From assembly GCF_024171605.1 (NCBI RefSeq), contig NZ_JALKAA010000003.1, forward strand, positions 62,001 to 126,000: a stretch of DNA of 64,000 bases. The letters run 5' to 3'. The notes below the pieces were generated by a model. It saw only the letters and a program-made list of their open reading frames with translations. It was not told the DNA's origin and searched no databases. Positions 35,890 through 44,468 of this stretch are shown piece after piece. The translations under genes were made by a program, and so were the position numbers. Position 1 is the stretch's first letter, and each line of letters opens with the position of its first letter. This stretch comes from Pontibacter sp. HSC-36F09. GTDB lineage: Bacteria; Bacteroidota; Bacteroidia; Cytophagales; Hymenobacteraceae.

Positions 35890-35916
35890 AGGTATAGGTA
35901 TAGGTATAGGTATAGG
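35890..35916. repeat. tandem array of AGGTAT (four units)
   Basis: AGGTAT repeated four times and followed by AGG, so four overlapping AGGTATAG octamers start at 35890, 35896, 35902 and 35908. The only tandem form seen in the window. Confidence 0.9.
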
Positions 35917-35996
35917 CGATCAAAAATTTAAACCGGCTGAGTAATAGCATGATCGGCTCCTACTGGTAATCCTGATAGATGATTCTCAAGAATAAA

Positions 35997-36027
35997 TTTG
36001 CGCTTCAAGATAATTTCCGTACTTTTG
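35997..36027 (+). promoter_or_regulatory. promoter of the SRP RNA
   Basis: TTTG (35997-36000), 19 bases, TACTTTTG (36020-36027): exact Bacteroidota consensus, ending 3 bases before the paired 5' end of the RNA. Confidence 0.85.
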
Positions 36028-36030
36028 TAA

Positions 36031-36122
36031 CGGCAAATCGGCACGGCCAGCTCCCGTCGAACTCCCCCAGGGCCGGAAGGCAGCAAGGGTAGATGGTTGA
36101 TGCGGCGCGATGTTGGTTTGCC
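36031..36122 (+). ncRNA. ffs: signal recognition particle RNA (small bacterial type)
   Basis: Contains the SRP domain IV core CAGGGCCGGAAGGCAGCAAG (36069-36088), including the GGAA tetraloop and the asymmetric internal loop bound by Ffh. The ends pair (GGCAAAT near 36032 with GTTTGCC near 36116, one G-T). About 92 nt, as in other 4.5S RNAs. An exact promoter precedes it, a T-run (36125-36132) and a second hairpin follow. Its protein partner Ffh is encoded at 56359. Confidence 0.95.
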
Positions 36123-36146
36123 ACTTTTTTTTGCCCATACTTTTCT

Positions 36147-36171
36147 GACCGGCTCCCTGCCGGTCTTTTTG
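36147..36171 (+). terminator. terminator after the SRP RNA
   Basis: GACCGGC (36147-36153) / GCCGGTC (36159-36165), perfect 7-bp GC-rich stem, 5-base loop, then five T. Confidence 0.8.
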
Positions 36172-36280
36172 TTTTAAGTCCTAATGCCCTCTTTCCTATA
36201 CCTAAACTCTGCCAGACAGTAGGTTAACCCGCCGCAGAGGTCTTATACCTTAATTGTCCTGCATCTTTTATACAATGTCT

Positions 36281-36310
36281 TTTGACTTAGGGCATATTGC
36301 GTTAGATTTG
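36281..36310 (+). promoter_or_regulatory. promoter of the transaldolase gene
   Basis: TTTG (36281-36284), 18 bases, TAGATTTG (36303-36310): exact Bacteroidota consensus, 25 bases before the ATG at 36336. Confidence 0.8.
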
Positions 36311-36335
36311 TAGGAAAATCTACATCCTCAGCATT

Positions 36336-36992
36336 ATGAAATTCTTTGTTGATACTGCAAACCTGCAGGAAATTCAGGAAGCGCACGACCTCGGTGTGCT
36401 CGACGGTGTTACCACCAACCCATCGCTGATGGCCAAAGAAGGCATCTTCGGACACGACAATGTGATGGCGCACTACAAGCAGATTTGCGAGATCGTGGAT
36501 GGCGACATCAGCGCCGAAGTAATTGCTACCGACTTCGACGGCATGGTACGCGAAGGCGAACTGCTGGCCGAACTGCACCCGAACATCGTGGTGAAAGTGC
36601 CAATGACGCGCGAAGGTGTGAAGGCGATCCGTCACTTCAGCGAGCGTGGCATCAAAACAAACTGTACTCTGGTATTCTCTGCTGGTCAGGCTATCTTGGC
36701 GGCTAAGGCGGGTGCTACTTATGTGTCTCCTTTCGTTGGTCGTCTGGATGACGTGTCAACAGATGGTTTGCAGCTGATCGAGCAGATCGTACACATTTAT
36801 GGCAACTACGGCTACCAGACGCAAGTACTGGCTGCTTCGGTACGTCACGTAATGCACCTGGTGCAGTGCGCTGAGCTGGGTGCCGATGTGGTAACCTGCC
36901 CGCTTTCTGTGATCACAGGTCTTCTGAACCACCCGCTGACTGATATTGGTTTGCAGAAATTCCTGGCTGACCACGCCAAAGGCAACAAGTAA
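36336..36992 (+). CDS. transaldolase / fructose-6-phosphate aldolase family
   Basis: A 218-residue enzyme of the short transaldolase family (TalC/FSA, 212-220 residues), which shares a TIM-barrel Schiff-base mechanism. [36 protein letters not shown] at the N-terminus and [17 protein letters not shown] near residue 83 (Schiff-base Lys in VVKVP) are diagnostic; [32 protein letters not shown] follows. In most Bacteroidota this gene is annotated as transaldolase of the pentose phosphate pathway; FSA activity cannot be excluded from sequence. Confidence 0.93.
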   Translation: MKFFVDTANLQEIQEAHDLGVLDGVTTNPSLMAKEGIFGHDNVMAHYKQICEIVDGDISAEVIATDFDGMVREGELLAELHPNIVVKVPMTREGVKAIRHFSERGIKTNCTLVFSAGQAILAAKAGATYVSPFVGRLDDVSTDGLQLIEQIVHIYGNYGYQTQVLAASVRHVMHLVQCAELGADVVTCPLSVITGLLNHPLTDIGLQKFLADHAKGNK

Positions 36993-37007
36993 TATTGAAT
37001 GACTAAT

Positions 37008-37077
37008 GAGTAATGGTTAATGAGGTGTAATGAAAAAGGTATAGGCCTAAAACATTATACTTCATTAATCATTATCC
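37008..37077. repeat. imperfect TAATGA palindrome with an octamer in its loop
   Basis: Two 25-base arms (37008-37032 and 37053-37077) match at 20 positions when one is complemented. The loop holds AGGTATAG (37037-37044). It lies between the transaldolase gene and the small gene at 37127 and shares TAATGA words with 22839-22886. Confidence 0.6.
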
Positions 37078-37126
37078 ATTCTATATCCTATAGTTTAAAT
37101 CATTAGTCACGCTTCATTTATACAAG

Positions 37127-37330
37127 ATGTACATCATCAAAGTAAAGGGCAAGGCCAAAATTCCGGATTACATTCAGCTGCGCGACGATAACTTCGTGCT
37201 GATTGCTTATTTTAGGGCAGACCGTCCGCTTAAGAACCTCGACCGCTATGGTTTGGATGGAAAAGAGGAGGCGCTGGCTGCGCTGATTGAATCCCTCGAA
37301 TTTGGTAAACTGCAGCAACTAGACATTTAA
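37127..37330 (+). CDS. small conserved-looking protein upstream of ftsE
   Basis: A 67-residue protein, MYIIKVKGKAKIPDYIQLRD then DNFVLIAYFRADRPLKNLDRYGLDGKEEALAALIESLEFGKLQQLDI. It has three or four beta strands and one helix and no signal peptide. It begins 7 bases before the ftsE-like gene in the same direction and is likely co-transcribed with it. I do not recognise the family; the position suggests a link with the ABC ATPase. Confidence 0.7.
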   Translation: MYIIKVKGKAKIPDYIQLRDDNFVLIAYFRADRPLKNLDRYGLDGKEEALAALIESLEFGKLQQLDI

Positions 37331-37337
37331 TTTTCTT

Positions 37338-38051
37338 ATGAGCTTTTCTTCCTCTACCCCTGTGGTGTCGCTGCGCGACGTGGCTATTTATCAGGACGTG
37401 AACACCGTGTTGAGCAGTGTCAATTTTGACATTGACAAAGGCGAGTTTGTATACCTGGTGGGGCGCACTGGCAGCGGGAAAAGTTCATTGCTCAAAACCC
37501 TTTACGGCGATCTGCCGCTTCAGACGGGCGTAGGCAACATCGCTGATTTTAAACTGAGTAAGCTCCCACGTAAACAAGTGCCTTTTCTGCGGCGTAAAAT
37601 CGGCATCGTATTTCAGGACTTTCAGCTGCTTTTTGACCGCACAATAGCTGAAAATCTGGCCTTTGTACTGAAAGCCACAGGCTGGAAAGACAAGTCGAAG
37701 CGTAAGCAGCGCATTACGGAAGTGTTGATGCGCGTTGGACTGGATGCCGCTGCCAATAAACTGCCGCACCAATTGTCCGGTGGTGAGCAGCAACGCATTG
37801 TGGTGGCCCGCGCGCTTCTCAATGAGCCAGTTATTTTACTGGCTGACGAACCAACCGGTAACCTCGACCCGATCGTGGCAGACGGCATCATGCAGCTCTT
37901 CAACGAGATCAACAACAGTGGCACGGCCGTCCTGATGGCTACGCACAACTACGAGATTATCAACCGCTACCCGCACCGCGTTCTTAAGTGTGAAAACGGA
38001 AAAGTACTCGATTCCAAGGTAGAGACCTTCAATCTGACCACAGGCTACTAG
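37338..38051 (+). CDS. ftsE: FtsE-like cell division ABC ATP-binding protein
   Basis: A 237-residue ABC ATPase. Walker A GRTGSGKS lies near residue 42-49, signature LSGGEQQRIVVARALLN near 148, Walker B VILLADEPTGNLDP near 168, VLMATHNYEII near 205. The short length, LLADEPTGNLDP and ATHNYEII fit FtsE, which with the FtsX permease controls cell-wall hydrolases at the division site. No ftsX is adjacent in this window, which is usual in Bacteroidota. A LolD-type ATPase is the main alternative. Confidence 0.85.
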   Translation: MSFSSSTPVVSLRDVAIYQDVNTVLSSVNFDIDKGEFVYLVGRTGSGKSSLLKTLYGDLPLQTGVGNIADFKLSKLPRKQVPFLRRKIGIVFQDFQLLFDRTIAENLAFVLKATGWKDKSKRKQRITEVLMRVGLDAAANKLPHQLSGGEQQRIVVARALLNEPVILLADEPTGNLDPIVADGIMQLFNEINNSGTAVLMATHNYEIINRYPHRVLKCENGKVLDSKVETFNLTTGY

Positions 38052-38288
38052 GTTTATTGACTGTTTGACAAAAGACCTTGTGACAAAGGAATTTTGAAAG
38101 GTGATTTGGCAATGAGCTTCGGGAAAAACGATCAGCAAAGCTCATCTCTAATTGAACTTGTTAGCAGGCAGTTTCAGGTCCCATATTAGTAGAAGTATAG
38201 AGATAGTTACGCACGTTTCTATCATCATCCAGCCATACCCTAAAAAATCCTTTGTCCCTTGTCAAAGAATTCCTTTGTCAAGAAACTA

Positions 38289-39764
38289 TTACGTTTGTCT
38301 GCGGACGAAATTCAGGAGCCATTCGTTCATAGCCGGGTATACCTTGAGGCCTAGCATCAGGCCCATGTAAATGGTGGTGATCAGCAGTGACCGCACCAGA
38401 ATGTCCAGGTATAGGTTGCCAAGGTATGGCACCAGGTATGAGGCTCCCAGCGCTACGGCCGCAATGGCTGTCACACCCAGTGAATTCCAGGCAAAAGGCT
38501 GCATTTTGTAGAGCCACTGCACAAAGAACAGGCGCAGCAGGTTGATCGTCACATAGGAGATCATGGAAGCCAGAGCCGCCCCGTTGATGCCATACAGTGG
38601 AATGAAAACATAATTCGTCCAGATCGTAAGGCCCGCCAGCACCACATTGAAAAGCAAATCCCAGCGATACTTCTCAGAGGTGGCCAGGATAATGCCGTTT
38701 ATACCTGTGGCCAGGTCGATGATGCGTGCCATGGACAGGAAGAGCACTACATACTTACCCGCCCGGTAGGTCTCCGGCATAAAAGAAAAGAGATTGTCGA
38801 TATTGGCCCAGATGCCGATGAACAGCAGCAAACCGACGATCAGGTTGATCAGCGTGATCTGCTTGTAGAGCCGCTCCATACCTGTCATATCCTGGTCTTT
38901 CCAGTACTCAGCCACCTGCGGGAAAGCGATCTTAAAAATAGAACGAGCAGGCACCATGATGGCGCTGGTAATAAAGAAAGCGGTGGTATAAACCCCATTG
39001 TCGCCCAGACTGTAAGAGCTGATCATAATCTGGTCGACAGTGGTGATGATGGTGATGGAAATATTGCCTAAAAAGGTGAAAAATCCATAATAGAGCATCT
39101 CGCGCAAGGGAACGATGCTGAGCGCTGCCAGACGCGGACGCAGAAACAATTGCTTCAGCCAGACTGCATACACTACGAGTGAGAGCGTGATTACCGCATT
39201 GATGACAATGTAAAGTAATACGAATTGCCTGAACTCAATCCAACCAAATGCATAGAGCCCGATGAGCAGCGTGGTGAGGATGCGTAGCAGAAAGTCCTGG
39301 GCAAAAGACGAGATAATGGTCTTAAACAGCGAGCGCAGGTAGGCTGTGAGCAGGTTAAAGAGCAGCGTGAAAAAGGCCAGCGGGATCACAAAGTAATAGT
39401 AATCGAGCAGGAGAGGGGAGTTCTCGATATAGTAGTCGATCACGACCGGCCTGAACAGCAGGAAGAGCCCTGAAATCGCGCCGAAGCCCAGCACAGGTAT
39501 AGCGAGCATCAGAAACAGGAAGCCATGGTGCTCTTTGCTTTTGTCCCGGAAATAGGGGAAGTAGCGTACACTCATGTTCACAAAACCGAGCGCCGAGAAC
39601 TGCGCAAACATCACCGAAATCTGGATCAGCAGGCGTGTCAGACCTACTTCTTCCTCCTCCAGATAGTTTGGAAAAAGCAGAATGGTGTTCACATAACCGA
39701 TCGCAATGCCGGCATATGAGATCACGGTGTTCCAAATTCCCTCGCGCTGGAGATGTTTGCTCAT
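38289..39764 (-). CDS. oligosaccharide flippase (Wzx / polysaccharide biosynthesis family)
   Basis: A 491-residue inner-membrane protein with about 12-14 hydrophobic helices throughout. The start (GIWNTVISYAGIAIGYVNTILLFPNYL) and DQIMISSYSLGDNGVYTTAFFITSAIMVPARSIFKIAFPQVAEYW near residues 247-290 are typical of Wzx-like flippases of the MOP superfamily, which move lipid-linked glycan units across the inner membrane. It is the last gene of the long leftward glycan block, 31 bases after the transferase gene, so it probably exports a Pse-containing glycan. Confidence 0.88.
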   Translation of the reverse strand: MSKHLQREGIWNTVISYAGIAIGYVNTILLFPNYLEEEEVGLTRLLIQISVMFAQFSALGFVNMSVRYFPYFRDKSKEHHGFLFLMLAIPVLGFGAISGLFLLFRPVVIDYYIENSPLLLDYYYFVIPLAFFTLLFNLLTAYLRSLFKTIISSFAQDFLLRILTTLLIGLYAFGWIEFRQFVLLYIVINAVITLSLVVYAVWLKQLFLRPRLAALSIVPLREMLYYGFFTFLGNISITIITTVDQIMISSYSLGDNGVYTTAFFITSAIMVPARSIFKIAFPQVAEYWKDQDMTGMERLYKQITLINLIVGLLLFIGIWANIDNLFSFMPETYRAGKYVVLFLSMARIIDLATGINGIILATSEKYRWDLLFNVVLAGLTIWTNYVFIPLYGINGAALASMISYVTINLLRLFFVQWLYKMQPFAWNSLGVTAIAAVALGASYLVPYLGNLYLDILVRSLLITTIYMGLMLGLKVYPAMNEWLLNFVRRQT

Positions 39765-39795
39765 GTTTCTAATTCAGGCCACAAAGGTAGACGAT

Positions 39796-41109
39796 TCAGG
39801 CAGAGTTGTCAGTATGAAAGCGATAGCTCCTGTCCTCATTCAGCATATTATTGATAAGCGCACTTGCCTTTTCTCCGCTTCTGCCGTCATACTCGGTTCC
39901 CACCGTCGCATTGTAGTACCTGGCCCGCAGGTATACGTCTGGCTTTTGCTGTATACCTTGCTCCAGCATGGGTTTGAGTGCTGCGTAAGAAATCGCCTCT
40001 TCCACTAGCCCGTTCGCCACGTAGCCGTAGTAGTCGTGCAGTTCCTCTTTGGGGTTGAAGTTGAAGTAAACGGACCAAACATTCAGCAGCACGGCCTCCA
40101 GGTGTATACCTGAGTTGCCGCTGATCAGCATATCCAGCTCCCGCAGATATTCAAAAACTGACTGCTGCCTTGCGTTGGAAAGGCTGATGTTTGGATTGAT
40201 GCCGGTGGCGAAGGTATAGCTGCGTTTGTCGCGGGGGTGGGGGCGTAGCAGGATGCGGAGCTGCGGAAAATCACGGCTGATGTGGCGAATCAGTTGCTCT
40301 ACTTCCTCCACCCGGTCCATCAGGTTGCAGGCTATACCTAGTGTTTGCACCTGCTGGTTCTTGTTACGGTGCTGTATAAACTTGTCGACCTTTGGCATGC
40401 CTATGAATTCGACCCGCCGATGCACCGGCCCACATTGCCGGTACTTGTCCAGCGAGTCCTGCCCCTCCAGTAGATTTAAGTCAAAAGCCAGCGGCGGGAA
40501 TAAATTGCTCACACTCGAGTGCTGCACATATACGGTAGGTATACCCAAGCCCTTTGCTGCCAGGAGCATAGCCCGTGCGTCGGCGTTATGGTCGTTGGCA
40601 AACACGATGGCCTGCGGACGGTTTTTCTTGAGCTTCTGCAGGTATACCTCATAGAAGCCAACGGCATCGTAAAGGAGGTCCACAAAACGGAGCGTGCTAT
40701 GTTTGCGATGTGAGAGAAACTGAAAGAATAGCGGCAGAAACTTGTAGTAGTACAGCAGCTTTTTGCGCAGTGAAATTCGGGCTACCACCTGGTTATACCT
40801 GCCAATGGCTTTGCTCTGTCCTGCTACCATCACGGCGTCGGGTATAGCCTCTTCTAAAAAGTGCAGGCTATCGTAGTTATTCTGACTCACTACGTAGAGC
40901 CATACCTTGCCCTGCAATCGCTCCGGCTGCTCCGCTGACCGGAACAGGTTACCAAAGAGCCGCACCAGGGTATAGCCAGCCATGCGCAGCAGTCGTTTCA
41001 AGAAATTACTGGGGGAGGCTGCATTTTTGGCGCTTTCCGGAAGATTATAGAAACCTTCGGAAAAGTGCAGGTATAGAATGTTGCTGTACAGGGTATACCA
41101 GTCTTTCAT
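39796..41109 (-). CDS. GT-B-like surface-glycan transferase, candidate pseudaminic acid transferase
   Basis: A 437-residue cytoplasmic protein without strong membrane segments. IVFANDHNADARAMLLAAKGLGIPTVYVQHSSVSNLFPPLAFDLNLLEG near residues 170-215 and LRILLRPHPRDKRSY near 285 (RPHPRD as in capsule and CDP-glycerol-type transferases), then MLISGNSGIHLEAVLLNVWSVYFNF near 335-360, give a GT-B pattern similar to polysialyltransferase-like and UDP-GlcNAc-epimerase-like folds. It lies only 3 bases after the PseI gene and before the flippase, so a nonulosonic acid transferase role is a reasonable inference, not a demonstrated one. Confidence 0.7.
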   Translation of the reverse strand: MKDWYTLYSNILYLHFSEGFYNLPESAKNAASPSNFLKRLLRMAGYTLVRLFGNLFRSAEQPERLQGKVWLYVVSQNNYDSLHFLEEAIPDAVMVAGQSKAIGRYNQVVARISLRKKLLYYYKFLPLFFQFLSHRKHSTLRFVDLLYDAVGFYEVYLQKLKKNRPQAIVFANDHNADARAMLLAAKGLGIPTVYVQHSSVSNLFPPLAFDLNLLEGQDSLDKYRQCGPVHRRVEFIGMPKVDKFIQHRNKNQQVQTLGIACNLMDRVEEVEQLIRHISRDFPQLRILLRPHPRDKRSYTFATGINPNISLSNARQQSVFEYLRELDMLISGNSGIHLEAVLLNVWSVYFNFNPKEELHDYYGYVANGLVEEAISYAALKPMLEQGIQQKPDVYLRARYYNATVGTEYDGRSGEKASALINNMLNEDRSYRFHTDNSA

Positions 41110-41112
41110 GTG

Positions 41113-42156
41113 TTATACCATGTCCCAGCTAAGCGGCGTACCTGCTTTGATGTCCTGCGCTGCGTTCTTGCCCAGCAGATCTTCGTAGTGCTTTGGTGGC
41201 AGTCCCAGGCCCGGTCTGATCACGCGGATATTGTCTTTGGTGAAGGTTTCACCTGCCTGAATGTCTTTAGAAGCATAGACAGAGCGCTTGAAAAGGCGAC
41301 TTTTCTCCTCGGCCCGCTGCACGCCGTACTGCACATGACCCATCGCCAGCCAGGCTCTTTCCGATTCCACCACCAGCGACTGCAATTCCGCAGGCTCCAG
41401 CGAGAAAGCAGAATCCACGCCGCCGTCGGCACGGCTGAGCGTAAAGTGCTTTTCGATGACGGTCGCTCCCAGTGCCACAGCAGCTACCGAAGCGCCCACA
41501 CCCATGGTATGGTCTGAGAGGCCAACCTGCAGGTCATATAATGCACTCAGGTGGGGGATGGTGCGCAGGTTGGTATTCTCAGGCGTGGCCGGGTAGGTGG
41601 AGGTACACTTGAGCAGGATCAGCTCAAGGCAGCCTTCTTCCTGAAGCACCTGCACAGCTTCGGCCACTTCCTGCACGGTAGCAGCGCCGGTACTCATGAT
41701 CACGGGCTTGCCCGTAGCCGCCACTTTGCGCAGCAGCGGGTGATCCGTGTTCTCAAACGAGGCGATCTTGTAGGCTGGCGCATCCAGGCTTTCCAGAAAA
41801 TCAACTGCAGACTCGTCGAAAGGAGAGGAGAAGGCGATGATGCCGCGCTCCCGTGCCCGTTCAAAAATAGGCTGGTGCCACTCCCAGGGGGTATAAGCTT
41901 CTTTGTAGAGGTCGTATAGCTCACGGCCTTTCCACAAGGAACCCTCGTCTTCGATGGTAAGGGCACCCGGCAAGGTCATGGTGTCGGCGGTGTAGGTCTG
42001 CAGCTTGATGGCGTCGGCACCCGCATCGGCGGCCGCGTCCACGATGGCGAGTGCCCGCTCCAGCGACTGATTGTGGTTGCCCGACATCTCCGCGATGATA
42101 AAGGGCTTATGGCCTGGGCCAATCGGACGACCGGCAATAGTTATATCGTTGATCAT
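41113..42156 (-). CDS. pseI: pseudaminic acid synthase
   Basis: A 347-residue NeuB-family enzyme that condenses 2,4-diacetamido-2,4,6-trideoxy-altrose with PEP to give Pse. The ATG at 42156 is chosen because it yields the normal N-terminus (INDITIAGRPIGPGHKPFIIAEMSGNHNQ); the longer frame overlaps the upstream gene. GADAIKLQTYTADTMTL near residue 48 and VIEKHFTLSRADGGVDSAFSLEP near 235 are diagnostic and closer to PseI than to NeuB or LegI. A C-terminal SAF antifreeze-like domain starts near 285 (RSVYASKDIQAGE). Confidence 0.92.
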   Translation of the reverse strand: MINDITIAGRPIGPGHKPFIIAEMSGNHNQSLERALAIVDAAADAGADAIKLQTYTADTMTLPGALTIEDEGSLWKGRELYDLYKEAYTPWEWHQPIFERARERGIIAFSSPFDESAVDFLESLDAPAYKIASFENTDHPLLRKVAATGKPVIMSTGAATVQEVAEAVQVLQEEGCLELILLKCTSTYPATPENTNLRTIPHLSALYDLQVGLSDHTMGVGASVAAVALGATVIEKHFTLSRADGGVDSAFSLEPAELQSLVVESERAWLAMGHVQYGVQRAEEKSRLFKRSVYASKDIQAGETFTKDNIRVIRPGLGLPPKHYEDLLGKNAAQDIKAGTPLSWDMV

Positions 42157-42172
42157 GGTTTCTGTTTCTAAA

Positions 42173-43657
42173 CTATACCCTGGAGATTGGCTGCCACACA
42201 AATCGGAAAGCTGTTGGATGTGCCGGATTGGCATTTCCGTAAGCAAAACCGGCCTTCTCAAATGACCGCACAGACGCTTTGTGATCCTGCTGCACCAGTC
42301 CTTCTACGAGCTGCACATCAGGCCTGTCCTGCAAGAGCTGCTGTATACCTTTGAGTAACACGGTGTGTCCTAGTCCGTTGCCGCGGAAGTCTGCCGCAAT
42401 CAGGTAGCTGATCGTGGCTGTGCTGCCGTTGATATCGAAGCGGATATGAGCAGCTGGTTTTCCGTCTATTTCAGCAAGATAAAGGATGGCGTCGGGGTTG
42501 TCAAGTTTAGCCTGAAACCAGCGGGTATGATTTTCCAGCGGAATGGGCTCAGAGTTGAATGAGTGCCGACGTACCTCCGGGTCATTGGCCCAGTCAAATA
42601 GCAGGTGCAGGTCTGCAGGTATAGCCTCCCGAAGTTTCAGGTTAATGGCCAGGCTTAAGCCTCTGAAAAGCGCCAGCAACCGCTCCGGGCTCTTGCCGTC
42701 GAAGTACTGTCGCTGTGTGGTAAGTTGTGTTTCAAATACCTCTTCGTTTATACCTTGATGCAGTGCTTTCGAGAGGTTACTGTAGTCTTGGGCTATACCT
42801 GTCGTTGTCAGAAATTCGTGCATACCTGCCTGGTTATCGGCAGTTTGCTTCACAAACAGCAAGCCTCCCACGGCGGCATATTCATAAGAAATACCACTGG
42901 CGGAGGTAACGGCAGCCCGGCATCTGGCCATCAGGCGGCGCAGACTTTCAGCGGAAAGGTCGCGGTGCAGTTTGGCTTGGGGCTGGTCTTTCAGGTGCTG
43001 CTTCAGTTCGTGCAAATGGGTATAGGCGCTACCTACAACCACTTCTATCTGTTTCACAGCAGGTATAGCCTGCAGCGTTTCCAGTGCCTGCAAGGTATGA
43101 TTATCCGGATCGGCACCACCCATGCAAACCAGCACACACAGCTCGCCCTCAGGTACAGTCCGGGTAGCTTTGGCAGCTCTCAGGAAAGCAGGGCGAAGCA
43201 GCGCATAATGCGGACCTAGCAGCAGTCGGGTATAGGGAGCAGTTTTATATAATTCTGAAGATACTCCACCTGCTTGGTTGATCACCGCATCGGATACGAA
43301 GGTATAGGCATGAATATCGTCGATGCAGACAAGTGCCGCACCACGGGTTTTTATGTTTTGCTGATAAGCGGTGCCAAAGGTATAGCCATCCAGCACCACG
43401 ATCTCTTCTTCTGAAACATAGGCATCGAGTTCGTGCACAAAACGATCAGCATCTGGCTCAGCAGGCGGAAGCACAATGATGCCGTCGCAGACTTCCCGAA
43501 TACGCTCCTGCAGTGCCTGGTCAGGCGACTGAATGGCAAACACGCATTCAAAGTCCCGGCGCAGCATGTGCACCAGCGCCAGCGAGCGCGTGACGTGCCC
43601 CAGTCCGATGCGGCTGTTCCCGTCTGCTCTGAAAATGATGCGTGTTTTCCTGTTCAT
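42173..43657 (-). CDS. pseG: PseG-PseH fusion: UDP-sugar hydrolase plus GNAT acetyltransferase
   Basis: About 494 residues from the ATG at 43657 (a 38-codon upstream extension overlaps pseF and is rejected). Residues 1-330 are PseG, which removes UDP from UDP-2,4-diacetamido-trideoxy-altrose: IIFRADGNSRIGLGHVTRSLALVHML (GxGHVxR, catalytic His) and CLVCMGGADPDN-type sequence (VLVCMGGADPDNHTLQAL). Residues about 340-494 are a GNAT fold like PseH, which acetylates the 4-amino group just before: LREAIPADLHLLFDWANDPEVRRHSF, ISYLIAADFRGNGLGHTVL, SVRSFEKAGFAYG. In Campylobacter and Helicobacter these are usually separate proteins; here one chain could channel the intermediate. Confidence 0.9.
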   Translation of the reverse strand: MNRKTRIIFRADGNSRIGLGHVTRSLALVHMLRRDFECVFAIQSPDQALQERIREVCDGIIVLPPAEPDADRFVHELDAYVSEEEIVVLDGYTFGTAYQQNIKTRGAALVCIDDIHAYTFVSDAVINQAGGVSSELYKTAPYTRLLLGPHYALLRPAFLRAAKATRTVPEGELCVLVCMGGADPDNHTLQALETLQAIPAVKQIEVVVGSAYTHLHELKQHLKDQPQAKLHRDLSAESLRRLMARCRAAVTSASGISYEYAAVGGLLFVKQTADNQAGMHEFLTTTGIAQDYSNLSKALHQGINEEVFETQLTTQRQYFDGKSPERLLALFRGLSLAINLKLREAIPADLHLLFDWANDPEVRRHSFNSEPIPLENHTRWFQAKLDNPDAILYLAEIDGKPAAHIRFDINGSTATISYLIAADFRGNGLGHTVLLKGIQQLLQDRPDVQLVEGLVQQDHKASVRSFEKAGFAYGNANPAHPTAFRFVWQPISRV

Positions 43658-43658
43658 G

Positions 43659-44468
43659 CTATTGTAGTTTTGAGAGCGCTCTGGTAAATCCTCCGGCCTG
43701 CAGCAATTTTCTGGCAGCTGCCAGTTCCTCTTTTTCGGAGTTGAAAATCTGCCGTTGCGAATTGCCCGCATTTATTTCCTGCAGCCAGGGGTGCTCCTGC
43801 AGCAGACTTTCAATCTGCTCATGCGATACCTGCTGACCTGGTTTCCAGAGCCGCTCCATGATCATAGAAGCCAATGCGTAGTCCGTAGGATAGTCTACGG
43901 TCAGGCGCAGCTGTTCGATGGGAGAGGTATAAGGCAATGCTTGCCTCATGAAACTGGCATCCCTTCTGATATAGGGCGTCACATGCTCCCGGTCGGCAGC
44001 TTCGGTAGCCAGTGCATCGGCTATTTCCAAGGCATGTCGCGTGAAAACTTCCACGTTGGTACCGAGCGGCAGGCCTGTGGTGATGATATAGTCTGAAACT
44101 GTTGCAATTAGCTGCGCCACTGCCTGGTCGATCGTTTCAGGCATCACAAAAGGATTATCCCCCGTCAGGCGTACGATCAAATCCAGTTCATAGGTATGGG
44201 CGGTCTGCAGGAAGCGTCCCAGCACATCATCTGCAGCGCCGCGCAGGCAAGGTATAGCCTTCGCCTCGCAGAAAGCTTCAATGGCATCGTCAGCGCTTCG
44301 GGTGGTGGTGGCGACGATCGTTTGCTGCAAGGCTGTCGCGTTATGGGCATTCGTTACCACATGCTCCAGCAGACTGGTTTTTCCGCTGAAAGGCAGCGGC
44401 AGCAGGGCCTTGCCCGGCAATCGTTCCGAGCCCAGGCGTACCTGTATGATGGCGCCAACTTTTACCAT
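43659..44468 (-). CDS. pseF: cytidylyltransferase, pseudaminic acid activation (PseF-type, SpsF-like)
   Basis: A 269-residue protein from the ATG at 44468. VGAIIQVRLGSERLPGKALLPL at the start is the nucleotidyltransferase motif of CMP-sugar synthetases and SpsF. LDLIVRLTGDNPFVMPETIDQAVAQL near residues 95-120 carries the metal and substrate Asp. In the cluster it is the only candidate for CMP-Pse synthetase. A short C-terminal helical tail follows. Its start overlaps the SDR stop in ATGGTAA, and it ends 1 base before pseG, so the proteins are translationally coupled. Confidence 0.85.
   Translation of the reverse strand: MVKVGAIIQVRLGSERLPGKALLPLPFSGKTSLLEHVVTNAHNATALQQTIVATTTRSADDAIEAFCEAKAIPCLRGAADDVLGRFLQTAHTYELDLIVRLTGDNPFVMPETIDQAVAQLIATVSDYIITTGLPLGTNVEVFTRHALEIADALATEAADREHVTPYIRRDASFMRQALPYTSPIEQLRLTVDYPTDYALASMIMERLWKPGQQVSHEQIESLLQEHPWLQEINAGNSQRQIFNSEKEELAAARKLLQAGGFTRALSKLQ

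Larger units (their letters stand above)
35332..35996. other. 665-base intergenic region, repeat-rich
   Basis: No credible gene; the short open frames follow repeat sequence. It holds copy 2 of a dispersed repeat (35486-35700), two C/G-rich palindromic elements (CCCCTCCTTGGACAAGGAGG around 35726-35748, and CCCCTCCTG / AGGAGGGG around 35822-35846), octamer copies at 35447, 35657 and 35793, and the tandem octamer array at 35890. Confidence 0.65.

Noticed and set aside
43658..43771. 38-codon N-terminal extension of the PseG-PseH gene
   Set aside because: It runs through the end of pseF in another frame and does not match PseG, which starts at the ATG at 43657.
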